A DNA stretch of 64,000 nt, taken from positions 186,001 through 250,000 of the forward strand of contig CAJNAR010000010.1 of the NCBI GenBank assembly GCA_905220665.1. The letters run 5' to 3'. This document shows positions 10,822 through 23,600 of the stretch, one piece after another. Numbering within the stretch: the stretch's first letter is position 1; every line of letters starts with the position of its first letter. Position numbers and translations under genes: made by a program. This DNA comes from Albugo candida. Lineage: Eukaryota > Oomycota > Peronosporomycetes > Albuginales > Albuginaceae. The notes under the pieces were generated by a model. The model was not told the DNA's origin. It made no database searches and worked only from the letters and a program-made list of their open reading frames with translations.

Positions 10822-13800
10822 TGTGAAGTTGCACACCATTGCTTCCTGCTGCCATTACGTCATTTTCACACGACTTATTTATTCTATGAGGCTTTTTTCG
10901 GCCAGTCGCGTAAGTAATCAGACGCGTGTCTATTGCTCTCTCCACTCGTACACGTCGTCGTCCTTAAAAAAAGTGTACTATTCTCTATCACCTTATAAAA
11001 AAACTATGAAGCTCCAGTAAGGGCCGAGTAAAATGCTTGTTGAATCAAATCATTGCGTGCTCGATCTTCGAAGAAAAACGCACGATGGTGCGCATCTTTT
11101 TTTACTCTACACGATGGATACTGCTGGTGCTGCCTCTTCGCTGAGAACACAACTACAAATCCAAGTGAAACCTTCAGGTATATATGAAGCATCTAGCACC
11201 ATTCTACATGTCGAACGACAACGATGAGTTTGGATAAAGCGCTTGCTATAGCTGATCATTGTGGCGGAGGCATCTGGTATAGTGGTTCCAGAGAAGATTG
11301 CTTTTTTATCATTGAATTGATCGAACGGCCATTTCTCGTTTATTGATGGAGTCATAAATGGTCGCAGGAATCAAGTATTTCATCCATCGACTTATGCGGG
11401 AACGTGAGCGAAGACTTGGTAGAGTTTCTGGTGCTCGAGGATTTGAGGATTCGAGGGTCGTATATTATGGATACCATGGACCGTAACGTGTGTGAAGAAT
11501 CTTGCGTGAAGATCCGATTCCAACACGATCCCGATCGAAGATGACCTTGTCGATATCGCACTCATTCTATCTCAATACTGGAAAACATCGAAGCAGCGGT
11601 CACAGTACGACAATGCGAAAGTGCACATGGCAGAGCAAAAGGGAAGTCTGAAGATTCAGCTATGCCTACCGTTTTACGTGACATTAGACTCGTTTAAGAT
11701 GGGAGATGGAAATGATCACGTGTATATATACGTTTTGGCTGCTTGAAAAGCAATGAGGCTTCCTTCTTTAGGGCATACTCGGAGCAACGTATTCGAATTG
11801 TGTCACCGAAACATCCGAAGACATAGAAGCACGCTACTCCTATTTGGCTAGAGCTGTGCAGTGGTGTACAGTCCTGTCCATCGTTTCCTTTTTGAATGAA
11901 CCCTGTCTTTGAAAGTTGGTGGAAACATTCAAAATCAGAAGCTGGACTGGATGGTATGGCAGCGTGGAGAAGAATGGATATGATCCAGTGTTACAAGAGC
12001 ACAGAATCACAAAGTAGAACGATGATTTACACGACGTAGGCTGACGACGTGATTGAATCAAACAACAGCAGCTGGAGGGAACGCAATCACTTGAAGCAAC
12101 CATATATTTTGTTCGGATGGAGTGAACGTCTGATATCTCGGAGCGTGTGGAATATCTACCTTTCAAGCACGAATTGATCAGCACAAGAAGTATTGTGAGT
12201 CAGGTCGATCAAGATAAGAACTGAAAGAAGAAGCTGATAGCGAAGAAGACTTTGAAAGCGGAATGTGCATCTTCATTGAATTTGACGGAATGCTGGACGG
12301 GTCAGATCTTATGCCAGATCTACTATATTCGGTGCAAGATGTGGTGTAGGTGCAGCGTCTCAGTGCAGTGTTGTAAGGGTTCTATCCGCCTACATTTCAA
12401 CATCGTCGGGCTTTATCCGTCTCCTCCCATCCTACAACCGGAAAGTCAGTCAATCACGATCCCACGGTCGTATGACATGCCGCATGTAGACATGACAGTT
12501 GGAGGTTATATGAAACCGTTAGTTTAATTACGTTAGGTCGAACTACCTTTTAAAGAGATTCACAATCTTACCATTCTCTCCACAAGCCTTTCTAGCAAGA
12601 CTTGCGGAGCCGATAGCTCCTCTGCTAGCCAAGGGCTTGTGAGAATGTACCCAACGAGCCCCAAAGTCTGATTTCTCTTGGGAAGTGTGTTTATGCCGTC
12701 CTTTTCTTAATCAAGATCTTGTGCTGTTGTTGCTACATTAGAAACAGGATAGCCATTCAACGGCTTGTATATTTTGCAAGTGTGAGGTAGCTTTGGTTTC
12801 GTGAAATCAGCACTTTCACCATATCGTCAAATCTTGATTTCTTTCGCCCTCTTTCTAGATGCATCAATCTGAGTCTGAGTCGTTGTGACCCCTTTTAGCC
12901 ATAGCGATCGGTATGAATAATCACAGCGGTGATAGCTTTGTCTGACTATTTTCGTGGCCGTATGATCAATTGCAGCGGCCGTGAAGGAGGTAGCCATTCC
13001 TGACAGAGCTTTACGGGATTCATCGGATTACTGATTGGTATGGTTGGAAACTGAACAAGAAAGCTTTATTTGATTTGCATAGATTGGACTTACGATTTCG
13101 ATCCACTCCTTCAATCTCTTTTTACCCTGAATCTTATTTTTTTGCGCATAAACCTTCCCGAAGCTACAGCCCTTTATCATACGATTGTTTTGATAAAAAC
13201 AGATCTGTCAGCTTTGATTTACGTCTCATGAATGTGTACCATTACAAGAAGAACTTCGTGATGCCAGTTTGCTTATCGATGTCGCAACGATCAAGAGAAG
13301 TTACGCACGAGAGGGTGTAACAAGTCGACATGGCCTGATGTACTCTGCATTTTGAATTCGATGAAAAAAGAAGATTGCGCTCGCCCAGCGGTTCTCCATA
13401 CTTGTCTTAGCAGCCAAATTCCTATCTCAATCAGATAGAAAGCTTTGTGAGAATACTCAGTCCTACAAATTGATAATGCAGAATGGTGTGTCAATTCACC
13501 AAATACGAGATATGTTGCGGCCGATTTGAAGAAAGCAATCTGATACGTAATTTTGAACTATCGATTCGATACCTCAGAAATAGAGAATGCTTTCCTTCCG
13601 TGTCTCAGGGCGTATTTCGGAGCATAACATGCAAGATGTTGTCGGATAGCATGCAGGAAGCGAGCGTTGATAATACCGTATAGAATTCATGCGGGCAGAG
13701 CATGCGATGCTTTATTGAGCGTATTGGTGTTCCCCCGATGTAAAGCTACTTCTCAAAACGATGAAAGAATTCCCTCGTGATAGATTGACCGATGAGTTAT

Positions 13801-13822
13801 TCTGTAGTCATTCTGGTGTACT

Positions 13823-13893
13823 TGGTCTTCTCACTATCTTTTCAGAATGAAGACTGGGGCTATCCTTGTAGTATTCTGATTTCTCAATGACAA
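13823..13893 (+). repeat. Diverged interspersed repeat, copy B
   Basis: Partner of the stretch at 8397-8470. It shares CTTCTCACTATCTTTTC, then AGACTGGGGCTATCC, then a CTGATTTCTCAATGAC-like tail, with gaps. Confidence 0.4.
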
Positions 13894-14205
13894 CGCAAGT
13901 GATTGTACCATCATTTTCAGTGCATCGTACCGGTTGATATGGAGCTATATGAACCAGCAAAAGATTCTTCAAGGATTACAACGAAGGAAACTTGATTTTT
14001 CATTTCGTTCATTCGTGTCGCCGATCACTTTCTCAATACGTCATACGGATGACACTTAAAGCCAGCAAACCCTGATTTTGAATGGCCAATTTTTGGATCA
14101 TTTAACCCTATAATGTTGCCACTTCTGATTGGCTCAAAGCACATCACAAGGCACGCGTTCCTGACCTGGCCTAGGCTTAGTCATCGCCATTAACTACCTA
14201 CCCGC

Positions 14206-16231
14206 TTGAAACCTCAAACATCTACCTGCATTCCGACAAATATCGTACAATTATGCCTCTCCCTCGAAATCCTCAAGGAATTGAAGAGTTCGGCAAAGAC
14301 TAGCTCAGGCATTCATGAGTCTACTGATAGCAGTTCTGAAGAAGACCTGGATGTTTCGGAGGGCAATGATGACAGAAATCTCGACTTCGTATCTGTAAAC
14401 CAAATATTGGAAGCGCCTATCAAGCAGCTGTTATAGTTCTACCGTTACCACGATTAAACCATAACAGGCCAATCCAATATACAGGTGATGCACCTCTAAC
14501 TCAAAGACGGGATCGAGCCGAACTAAAGAGGCTGCTATTGGCTGTAAACTTTTGACCAAATACTTTGCTGTTGCAGGACCAGTTTTTCAAGAAGCTGAGG
14601 TTTCGTATGAGGGTGATGACGAGGGTGACGAAGAGGATGACGACGAGGATGGTGCAGTCTGGACCAGGGAGCCCACTATTAGCACACTTGCCACCCAAGC
14701 AAAGACTGCCAAATCCGAGCAAAACCGGTGGCTTTCAGTTCTTTCTTTTCTTCAGCTGGTAAAATCTGGATATGTGCGAATAGCAGCTAGCACACTTGTA
14801 GCGGAAGGTGCTGAGAGGGGTGTGCATTTTGCGCGCTCTTTGCGTGCTTGGGCAACACTCTGTCTAGAGGGCGAGGAATTGTCTTTGTCGCAGACGGGAA
14901 AACACGCAAAACGGCGAAGCTATCTGCAGGATAAGGACTGCATTCTACCGTTGCGAGAGTATCATCGAGCGAAAAAGTTCAAGGTGGAAGTATCAGCACT
15001 GATAGAACATGTCAACAAAAACATCCTTCCGCGACTTGGATACGCCCCATCTCACACAGTCTCTGAAAAGATTGTGACACGCTGGCTCCATTCTCTCGAC
15101 ATCAATTACCGCGCAGTGGCTAAAGGAAAATACATTGACGGCCATGAGTGGGAGGATGTCATTGCGTACTGGTAACACTTCTTGGAGCGAATTGCCGACC
15201 TTGAGGCGCGGATGCCGACTGTTGCTGGGAAGTAGGAAGTCGAGGATAACAAGGAGCTCAATGCAATCCCCTGGCCCCCTAATGGCATACCTCCACTCAC
15301 CTTGGTGAATTATGGTGAGAGTACTTTGCCGCTCATGATGGACTCAAGCGTCTTTGGTTACTAGACGGTAACAAACCGTTGCAAAAGAAAGGGGCAGGGC
15401 AGGTCCATTCACGTCAGCGACTTCCTTTGCAGCATCATCGGCCGGTCAGCACTTGATGAAGAATGAAGAAAAGGCTGCTCAGCATCCTGAACTACGAACA
15501 GTGACCCGCATCATCATGCAACCTGGCACGGAGCATGACGAAATGGGGAATATCGGAGAAACTGTGCGAACAAGTCTGTTGCTTGGCTATCCTAATCTTC
15601 GAAGCTCAATTTCCCGGCTTTCAGGCTCTTTTTGTCTTCGACAATGCAACTGAACACACTGCATTCGCCCCCAATGCCCTTCGTGCCAGCGCAATGAACC
15701 TTTTAAGTGTAGGCAAGCAGCCAAAGATGCGTGCAACAACGTGGGGAAACGGAGTTTCTCAGGATTTGATTTTTCTTATGACCATCCTGATGAAACGCTC
15801 CGTGGTCAGGAAAAGGGACTGAAAATTGTGCTGGAGGAACGTGGGCTGTGGGAAGCTGGCCTGAAGGCGCTATGCAAAATATGTTCTGTGGATGGCGCAA
15901 CCTGCTTTGCCAGAAGAATTATGGCCAATGAATCAGGCTTCAAAGCGCAAGTAGGAATAATAGAGAGGAGCGAATTGTTGCCGTTGGTCATCAAGTGATA
16001 TTTTACTCAAAATTTCACTGCGAGCTCAACTTCATCGTAAACTTTTGGGGAGCAACCAAGCGATACGACATAATACACTGCAATTACACTTGGAAAACAT
16101 TTCTGGTAACAGTTCCAGCTGCCTTGGCATCTGTTCCACTGGACGAGATACGTCGACACTCACGAAAAGCTTTGCGATACATGGACGTTTACCGAAAAGG
16201 TCTCACCGGAAAAGCAGCAGAGTATAGGTGA
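14206..16231 (+). mobile_element. Degenerate DDE transposase (Tc1/mariner-like fold)
   Basis: Decayed transposase gene. The first large piece (14552-15175) holds an acidic segment, then helices resembling the element's DNA-binding region, ending LHSLDINYRAVAKGKYIDGHE. Beyond base 15175 the homology continues through several frames broken by stops: RSIHVSDFLCSIIGRSALD, FQALFVFDNATEHTAFAPNA, LKIVLEERGLWEAGLKAL, and FHCELNFIVNFWGATKRY ending near 16231. Intact relatives, common in fungi and other eukaryotes, carry HDES, FDN and an ELNxIExxWG motif for the catalytic D-D-E. Here the first Asp reads Gly (YGES) and the final Glu reads Val (FIVNFWG), with at least three frameshifts, so the element is dead. 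An open frame at 14206-14436 may be its 5' part. Terminal repeats were not found by eye. Confidence 0.8.
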
Positions 16232-17198
16232 GAAAGTACAAATCCCACCGACGTGTACCCAATTCTGTTTTGATGGATGTGGCTGTTATGACAAGATAAG
16301 TAGTGAGTGTCAACCTGCGGCTTTTCTGAGCACCTTTATTGACAGTTTCCTGCAAAACCTTATATTATCCTGCGAAAAATAATATTTGATATAATAGGGT
16401 AGGCTGCCAATTCTCTTTAACCCTGGCAAAATGCCAAAATTCAGACGACTTTGCAACGCTACTGCTCCATGAAAAGTTGAGATAATATAAATCCGAGACT
16501 TGTGAAGGGAAGCTTAGAGCATGCTATGCCAAAGGCTTGTTTTCTGTTTAATTTATATTTGGGTCAAGCCTTAGCGATTCTTGCAGGGCCACTAAAGTTG
16601 CTGGTTTCAAGTGACATGCAATTTATACACCGAATCAAGAAAAAATGACCTTCTGACGAAATTTTAAAGGATGCTCTTTGGGCAGTCCTTGACATGATGA
16701 GCTGACGTGCTCTTTAATACTACCTAGTGGTGGCATTTGGACATCCTAAAAACACATCTGCCAAGTGGACGCTTCTAGAAGGATTTCTGGAGGGGTCATA
16801 TGCGAAAGATGACGCGTCATACGTCAGAGTAGAGGTGCGGGTTGGTGTTATACTCGCAGATGAAGACTGTGCGTTGACTGTGCTACGTTGTAGTGACTTC
16901 CGTAGTCGAAAATCGTTCTCTTACTTTTTAAAACTCTTTAATCTCTCTCACGGTCTCGAGAGGTCTCAAGATCTCTCAAAGCTTCTAGATCTACATGACT
17001 CGAAATCTAGAATAAGTAAAAACAGGCCGCTGTCCTGCTCTTTACCCAGGTTGCTGTTTCACCGCTTTTGTGTTGTTGAGGGCCGGGTTCTTGAGAGGCT
17101 CACGGGCTTGTGCCGGGATACCTCGAACAGCTAGTTTACTCGCTACGTACGTCACGCGTGTGTGGTTGAGTCCGACAATGGCATGTTAGAAAATATTA
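16232..17198. other. Non-coding stretch between transposon and XRCC4-like remnant
   Basis: No recognisable gene. The frame at 16727-17134 (+) is 135 codons long with no known motif. Around 16940-17010 short CTCGAGAGGTCTCAAGATCTCT-like imperfect repeats give restriction-site-like palindromes. Much of it is likely transposon flank. Confidence 0.5.
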
Positions 17199-17830
17199 TC
17201 ATTCAACCGTTTTGATTATTAGATAACGGCTGTTTGGGGGACGAATTGCTACTTTTCGACAGTAATGTGTGTAACTGGCCCAGTGATTGTTCAATTCTTC
17301 TTTTTTCGCGTTTAAGAGCTCGATGAATGAAGAATAAACGTGATTTTCTAGCTTTGCTTTTGTGTCAATTGCGGCTTTTACTGTGACATCTTTGGCCAAA
17401 ATGACACGTTTGCGTTCTTCTGCAACGTGTTCCAGTACAGATCCAGCTTCTTTGCTGGCACTGGAGTGAACTGCAACGCTGTTAATTTTCGTCTTGATCA
17501 TCTTCTTGGCATGAAACTCAAGTTCCTGGGATAGTATAAGGACGCTATTTGTAGGATCCCAATAAATAAGTAACCCAAATTCCTGTTTGATCTTGATCGC
17601 TGCATAACGGAGAAGCCACGGTAACTATCGATTCTGTAAAACTGCGTCCCAGCCATAAAGAAAGCTGGCGGTGTATGGCTCTCATCAACTGTGATACACC
17701 AAACAAGCGTTCCATCGATCAAATCAATTCTCACTTCTTTCTCCTTTACTCGGAAACAACGAACAAAAAGTGATCTCTTTTGGTAATACCCCAACTCAAC
17801 TTCAACTTCGACCTTTAAAACGCCGCTCCA
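17199..17830 (-). pseudogene. XRCC4-like non-homologous end-joining factor, probably a broken copy
   Basis: XRCC4 is the scaffold that holds DNA ligase IV in end joining. Reading the minus strand, a head-like segment has VRIDLIDGTLVWCITVDES, resembling the family strand ending in a DG…W motif. It is followed, in another frame, by FGLLIYWDPTNSVLILSQEL and then a long helix ending YSSFIELLNAKKEELNNH. The last matches the signature at the end of the XRCC4 coiled coil (Y..F...LN.KK). No ATG opens the head segment, and the shift near 17620 has no good intron to explain it (only a 65-nt candidate with a poor donor). I therefore read it as a pseudogene, though a diverged live gene with an unseen first exon is possible. 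It sits in the transposon-rich island. Confidence 0.5.
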
Positions 17831-20640
17831 TTACAGAGCTCAATGAAGCGCAAGTCTAACGACCACAAGAAAGCCTTATAAAGCAACCTGACGCGCTTTT
17901 CGGTGTCGTTAAACCACTGAGTGAACAGACATGGACATCACTGATTTGTCACGCGATGTAATAAGCCCTGTGGCTCACAAGATGACCGCAGCAAAGGCCA
18001 TTCTCACAGAGTTGGACACCGTCATGGTAGGTGAAGTTTCCGTATCTTGCAGTCACTTCCTTTGAAGGGAGAGGAGACTTTTGCATAGAAAGATGAAGTG
18101 AATACTTTCTATGCTGTCAAGGATGCTTTTAAATAACAAATTCTGATCGATGGACGAGATATTGATGACACTCTTCAGGTTTAGTACCTTCAGACTACTT
18201 TGAATGATGAGGTTTGCATGAAGCACTTCAATGCAGCGAGCATGAATAGTTGCATACAGGATGGAGGCTTTATGATCGAGATGGCAGTAATACACAATAG
18301 GAAGGGCTACTTGAATCTCATGGACAATGCTGGTCCACACGAAAACGGCATGCGTCATCTCGTGACAGTTTTGGAAACAGCATGCAGTGCACTATGCTTC
18401 ATAATGCTCAGATAAACACAACATGGCCACCTGAAAGTGAGGACTGTAGCTGGAATCAAAAGCTGTATCAAACCTTACAGACATTACTTCAAGTATGCAC
18501 TGAGGACAGGAGTATCCTGATCGGCTCGGATCTCGGGATTTCGTACGTTTTGTCAAGAGATTATACAGTCAATGACACTCGACGATGTCAGCAAGTGCTG
18601 AATACCTGGTTCGGAAGCAAATCGAGAGTGGTGGAACTGATACCAATGTAAGAAAGGTTTCCACACATAAATTAGAAATTGGGGCCGACAAGCCGACCAA
18701 GACAAAAAGAGTTTAGTTATCAATTACTCGGGAGGTCACCAAGCCTTCTCTGTGACTAAAACAACATTGAGGAACAAGAAATGTCAACCAAATATCGTTC
18801 GACTTGGAAAAGAGGTGCGTTTCGGAATTCGAAGACAGGCCTCCGGAGCCTGACGTATCCTCCTACGAAACAACCAAGACCAGTCTATTCTGTGTGCTAT
18901 TCCAGGTTGTATTTCATCCATCAAAAGGATTCATCGCCCCTGGTCACTACCGACTTTATGGATACAGTAGTCAAGACAATGTTTCAGCAGAAAAGTACAG
19001 ACCGATCTCTCTCTGCAACTGCCAAAGCTTTCAAAGACAAACTCACCGCATTTACAAGCGGCATTATGAACCCTTACTACCTTCAGGAGATGTCCCTCTC
19101 TCATATACGTACTGGAATACTGTGTTGGATCATGGTTCAGTACACCTGATGACTGTATTCGAGACCAATATCAGGCAACATTTGCGAAGGATATTGAAGC
19201 CTACGTGGACTGTGTTTGGCAAAAGTATTCGGTTAGAAAGACCAAGACAATCAAAGTAGAACGCGATGCAGGGGTCAATCACATCTGGATCACAAAGCAC
19301 GAAGATCGGTGCTGCCTAGCAAGATCTTGTATTCTACGACATCCAATGCAAGCCTTAAGACTTTTAGCGTGGAAAGTTGAAAATGAAAGAGGTGATGGAA
19401 GCGGCTGACAAGAAGTTTTGAAACTTTTGATTAAGGACGTCAGTGAATCTCAAATATATCACTCTGGACACAAGCGTTCTGGTTCATCTATTACTAATTA
19501 AGGAAAACCGTTCCGAATCCAAGACGCTAACAAAGGGCGAGTTGATTTGCAAGAAGGACAAGATCTGAAAGACCTTCTTCCGATACAACTTGCACAAGTA
19601 CAACCAAATGATGACAACGACGAAGTTTCATAGTATATTGTGCTGAGAAGACGAGATCCTGTCGGCAAGAAGCAGAACGTCGCCAGAGAGCCGTATATTG
19701 ACGATATGAGTAACGAGGAAGAAGAGGCTCTGAAAGCGAAGCAGCGGCAGGTATCGACACCAACATGTTGTACTGTATCAATGAGGTTGCAGCAAAGCAG
19801 TACACGTACACTCGAAATCAGAGAAGGCAAGTGACTAATGCAAAAAAGTATCGCCACAGTGCAGCTGATGGAGGAGTGTAAGAGATCGAAAGACCGATCT
19901 ATCCGTGTGTGATCACAAGACTGGCAATAGTACCAGGTTGAACGCGTTCAAGTCCAAGCTAGAGATCAATCCATTCGAAGGCGACTGGACTCGATCAATC
20001 CAGTTTGAATCTTAAAGTGAGACTGGCCACCATCTATGACACACTCAAGGGCTCATGCAGAGACACAAAGAAATCTTTGTCACACTTAAGGAATGTGATC
20101 GGAAAGATCTCTGTCAAAGACGAGCGATATACTTAATCCCACCACGAAGGCTATCGAAGACAGACATCTCCGACCAGATAGAAGACATACTTCCTGACGC
20201 CAGCCTTGCTGACAACGTAAGGCATGACGAAAAAGCGGGCCAGCTAGAGAACGATAATGGCTCCGTGTCAGAACGAATGCACCACATTTTCACACAAGAA
20301 AAAGAATGGATTTATATCAAACGCATCACACGAGAAATCGCAACGACTCAAATTTCATGCAACTTCTCTTTGCAGAAAACGCTATCAGTGCAATTCGACC
20401 GACAAAATCGCCAGGCGAATTTATGACGCAGAGAACCTGATACGTCACGCATTGTGGATGATTTTTGTGTGGATCATTACCCATCGCTTCGTACGCTTGA
20501 TGAACAAACTCATAAAGCAGTTGCGTGAACGTACGAGAAGATTTGCTACCGACTCGAACACAATCATGTTGAAATCATGTAGTGTGTACACACTATTTAG
20601 TTCTATAACGATAATGAGGAATAATTGTGTAATTTTTTAG
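17831..20640. other. Gene-poor island, part 2: degenerate coding fragments
   Basis: A patchwork of short plus-strand frames that look like one or more decayed protein genes: 18200-18415, 18382-18651, 18781-19149, 18804-19259, 19205-19408, 19640-19834, 20055-20426. Sense segments such as AYVDCVWQKYSVRKTKTIKV (near 19200) and YGRNEEEEEALK-like acidic text run on across frames with stops between. This is the pattern of an old transposon open reading frame. I do not recognise the family and name none. A possible small exon, MDITDLSRDVISPVAHKMT, starts at 17932 and ends at a GTAGGTGA donor. Confidence 0.45.
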
Positions 20641-20671
20641 TCCTATCGAGTTCTATTATCGTATCTGCTTG

Positions 20672-23600
20672 CTACTTTTTGGCACTGTCCGTCTCGGAAT
20701 TCTCCGTTCTCCAGCGGATGTCGTCAGTGTCTTTTGTCCGATCCTCTTGTGCTGCATCCTCATTCGGTACATTTGTATGGAAACTCAGCAATTCTGCAAT
20801 CATGGCCACTTTCTGTGCTTCCGAGCAATTCGATCGATTCAAAATCATCTGAATCTGATTCTTAATCTCCGGCATATGGTCTAATACGTACAACAATGTC
20901 GATGTGTTCATGGGCATCGATGTGCTTCGAATAAGTCCCACAGACGGTCCCATTGTCCCCTCGTTCCAATTTGGGACGTTAGTCGATGGGGCACTGGTAC
21001 GTGCCTTCGTCCCAGTATCCGTCGCAGTCACGTGACGCTGCCTCGATATGGTCCCAAATGCAGCCCCCACGATCGCGTCGCCGCTGGCTGATAACGGCGA
21101 TACGTTCCTCGGTATTGTAGTAGCTCTCATATCCTTTTCAGTTTCCCGATTCCGTCGAATTACGTCCATGGGACACACAATGTTCCCCGAAAGTGTTCGT
21201 ACAATTTCAGTCTGCGAGTTGTGTACCACTGGTACTTTGACCTCTACTTCGGTCCCAACAACTTTTTGCTTCTTCATACTTTGCACAATGCCTTCAAACG
21301 ACGTCTGTATCGGCGCAAGCACACCAATCGACCTCGCAATGTTCCTAAACGCTTTCGGCTCGTCAAAACAGCCAAAAAGACCGCATTCAGGCTCAACATG
21401 AACCAGCATTTCACTCTCTGGTACACCGATTCCATTGATTTGCATTGGCTTACGAAATCCCGTCAAAGACGTATTTCCATTCTTCACAACCTTTCCATAT
21501 CGTTCCGAACACTGTCGTGGCGTCGGTCGTCGGTAACAGTACCTCGATACCGACATACTGTGCAACGTCTGTGCCACAAGCGTCCAATTGGGTCCGTAAT
21601 ATTCGCACAATTGTCTGAGAAGCGTATCTTCCGACGTATTCCACGAATAATCACTCGACGATTTCCTACGATTTGTGATTTTCTGCTTTTTCTTCACATT
21701 ATTCCGACTCAACGCTTCCGTCCCGTCAATAGACAACGATCCATTCAAAATACTTCCGAGTCCAATATCGTCCCAAGAACCAGAATCCAATGCGTCCAAA
21801 TTCGTATCGCCCCAAAACTCATCATCGACAAATTCAATAAGATCCTGATCACGTTTCACCTGATCCGTTTTCACTCTCTTCTTTCGCGCTTTCGATTCCA
21901 TTCCGCCCATTTCTTTGACATTTGGTACCACTGCTGGGACGCGATAGGTGACACGAACCGTCCCACTTGGAATCCCTTCCGTTTCGATAAAGCGAATCGC
22001 GGGCTCGGGAGGCACACATACAGAGAATCGTATGGGTTTTGCATTCGATATCGCTGCAAATGCTTCCTCCAAAGAGACATTTCGGTCGTAAAACAACGAG
22101 TGAGTCTCTTGTTCCCTCCAAATGTCAATCGATTCCTCAGCTTCCAACGCACTCACCGGATATGTCAGCGTCTCATTTCTTCGCGAATTCGCCATTGACT
22201 GCACACGATAGACCGCATACCACTCAATTGGTGCGAGTTCTTCCGTAATTGCGAGTAGTAAATGCTCTTCTGCATCGATTTCCGCCGACACATCCAGCGC
22301 ATCCTCAAAGTCCACGGCTTTTGCCTCACAATGTCGCATGCGTACACTCAATTCTTCTTCTTCTAATGTGTCCTTCAAATTCCAACAGAGATTCTCTGCG
22401 TCGTGGGAAGCGATCCATTCCGAAGGTAGCGCGAGGACTTCCTGAACGCTCCTTTCCATAAACACTTTGGCACTCAGTACGCAATTATTTCGCAGTAAAG
22501 CGCTCTCAATCGTTTGCTCGCAATGAAAGCGGTACACAATCACTTCCAAAGCGCTCGCTGCCGCCACTTGCGCCCAACTCGCGCGAAGCTTTGCGTCACA
22601 AACACTATTCCAATCGCTGTCGAGCACAATGAACGCTTGCGCTCCGTACAGAGGCACACACTGCGTCCCCACTGCCAAACGCGTCGATGTGACAGCAATT
22701 CGAACTGCTGGACGCAATGCGAAATGCCGTAATGCGCGTTGCTGCATGACATTGGATCCCGTGATGACCACGAATGGAAGCTGGAGGAACGAGAGGTACA
22801 CTTCCAATAACGCGAACATGGACAACTGACAGTAAATGACGACACGTTGCTTGCTGATAATTCGACGCAATAAACTTCCAAGCGCTTGTAATTTACACGA
22901 AGTCGACTCCAATGCGCGCTGATCCGTGCACCCGAGCTTATCCATGTCGAAATGCACGAGATCCGATGAGTTACAAACTAAACGAAGTGAGAGAAATAGC
23001 TCGAGCCACGCGCTTGTTCGATCGTGTCGACTGGGAATTTGGATAGACGCAAGGAAATTGCTGGTTATCGATCGATATTGAGCGGCTTGGGAACTCGTTA
23101 ATGTGCATGGAACACTCTGTTCTTGGACATTGCGTAGTTCTCCTTCGACGTGACCACGTGCTCGACCAAGACGGAGACAATACAAACAGAAGAGAAGAGC
23201 GTTCATAGGAGTCGCTTTCTCACTTGGAGACGGATGGAATGATCGGAAAAGTGTCTGGAAGGCGTTGAGAACAGTCGAGGATTCCAATGAGAGGGAGAGC
23301 CATTCGCGTGCGTTGTGAATTCCGAGTAAGAAAGCGGCGTACTGAACAGAGACCCATTCGGATTTCCATTGTGGAAGCGATTTCGAAGAGCATATGATGC
23401 GATATGTGCATTGGAGCGATTGGAGTGTTTGTATGCACACTTCCGACTCAAAAATGAGATTTTCTGTTTCGACGATAAGCGTTTGCCATCGCTCAAATGT
23501 GATGAAAGCAGCTTTCTCACGAAGGAATACAGACACTGGACAGATGCAACAAAAGAGCGTTTGGCAATTGTCAGCAGCGTTGATATCGCTATAAAATTCA

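Larger units (their letters stand above)
6344..14205. other. Gene-poor island, part 1
   Basis: Almost 8 kb with no gene I recognise. Open frames are short (60-120 codons) and none shows a family motif or a convincing exon chain. Examples are 6440-6622 (+), 7825-8196 (-), 8696-8914 (-), 9460-9657 (+) and 12252-12527 (+). Contents noted separately: a 16-bp palindrome at 7155-7170, a minisatellite at 10732-10821, a perfect inverted repeat at 10480-10537, and two diverged copies of a short repeat near 8400 and 13830. There is a run of C near 7547 and a run of A near 9930. The texture suggests old, decayed transposon DNA. Confidence 0.6.

Noticed and set aside
10624..10917. YFGMG repeat frame as a real protein
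   Set aside because: Open frame is explained by a 15-bp repeat unit; flanks carry no domain or splice support.
21221..22198. 325-codon plus-strand open frame
   Set aside because: Lies wholly antisense to the EP400-like gene, has basic/His-rich shadow composition and no domain.
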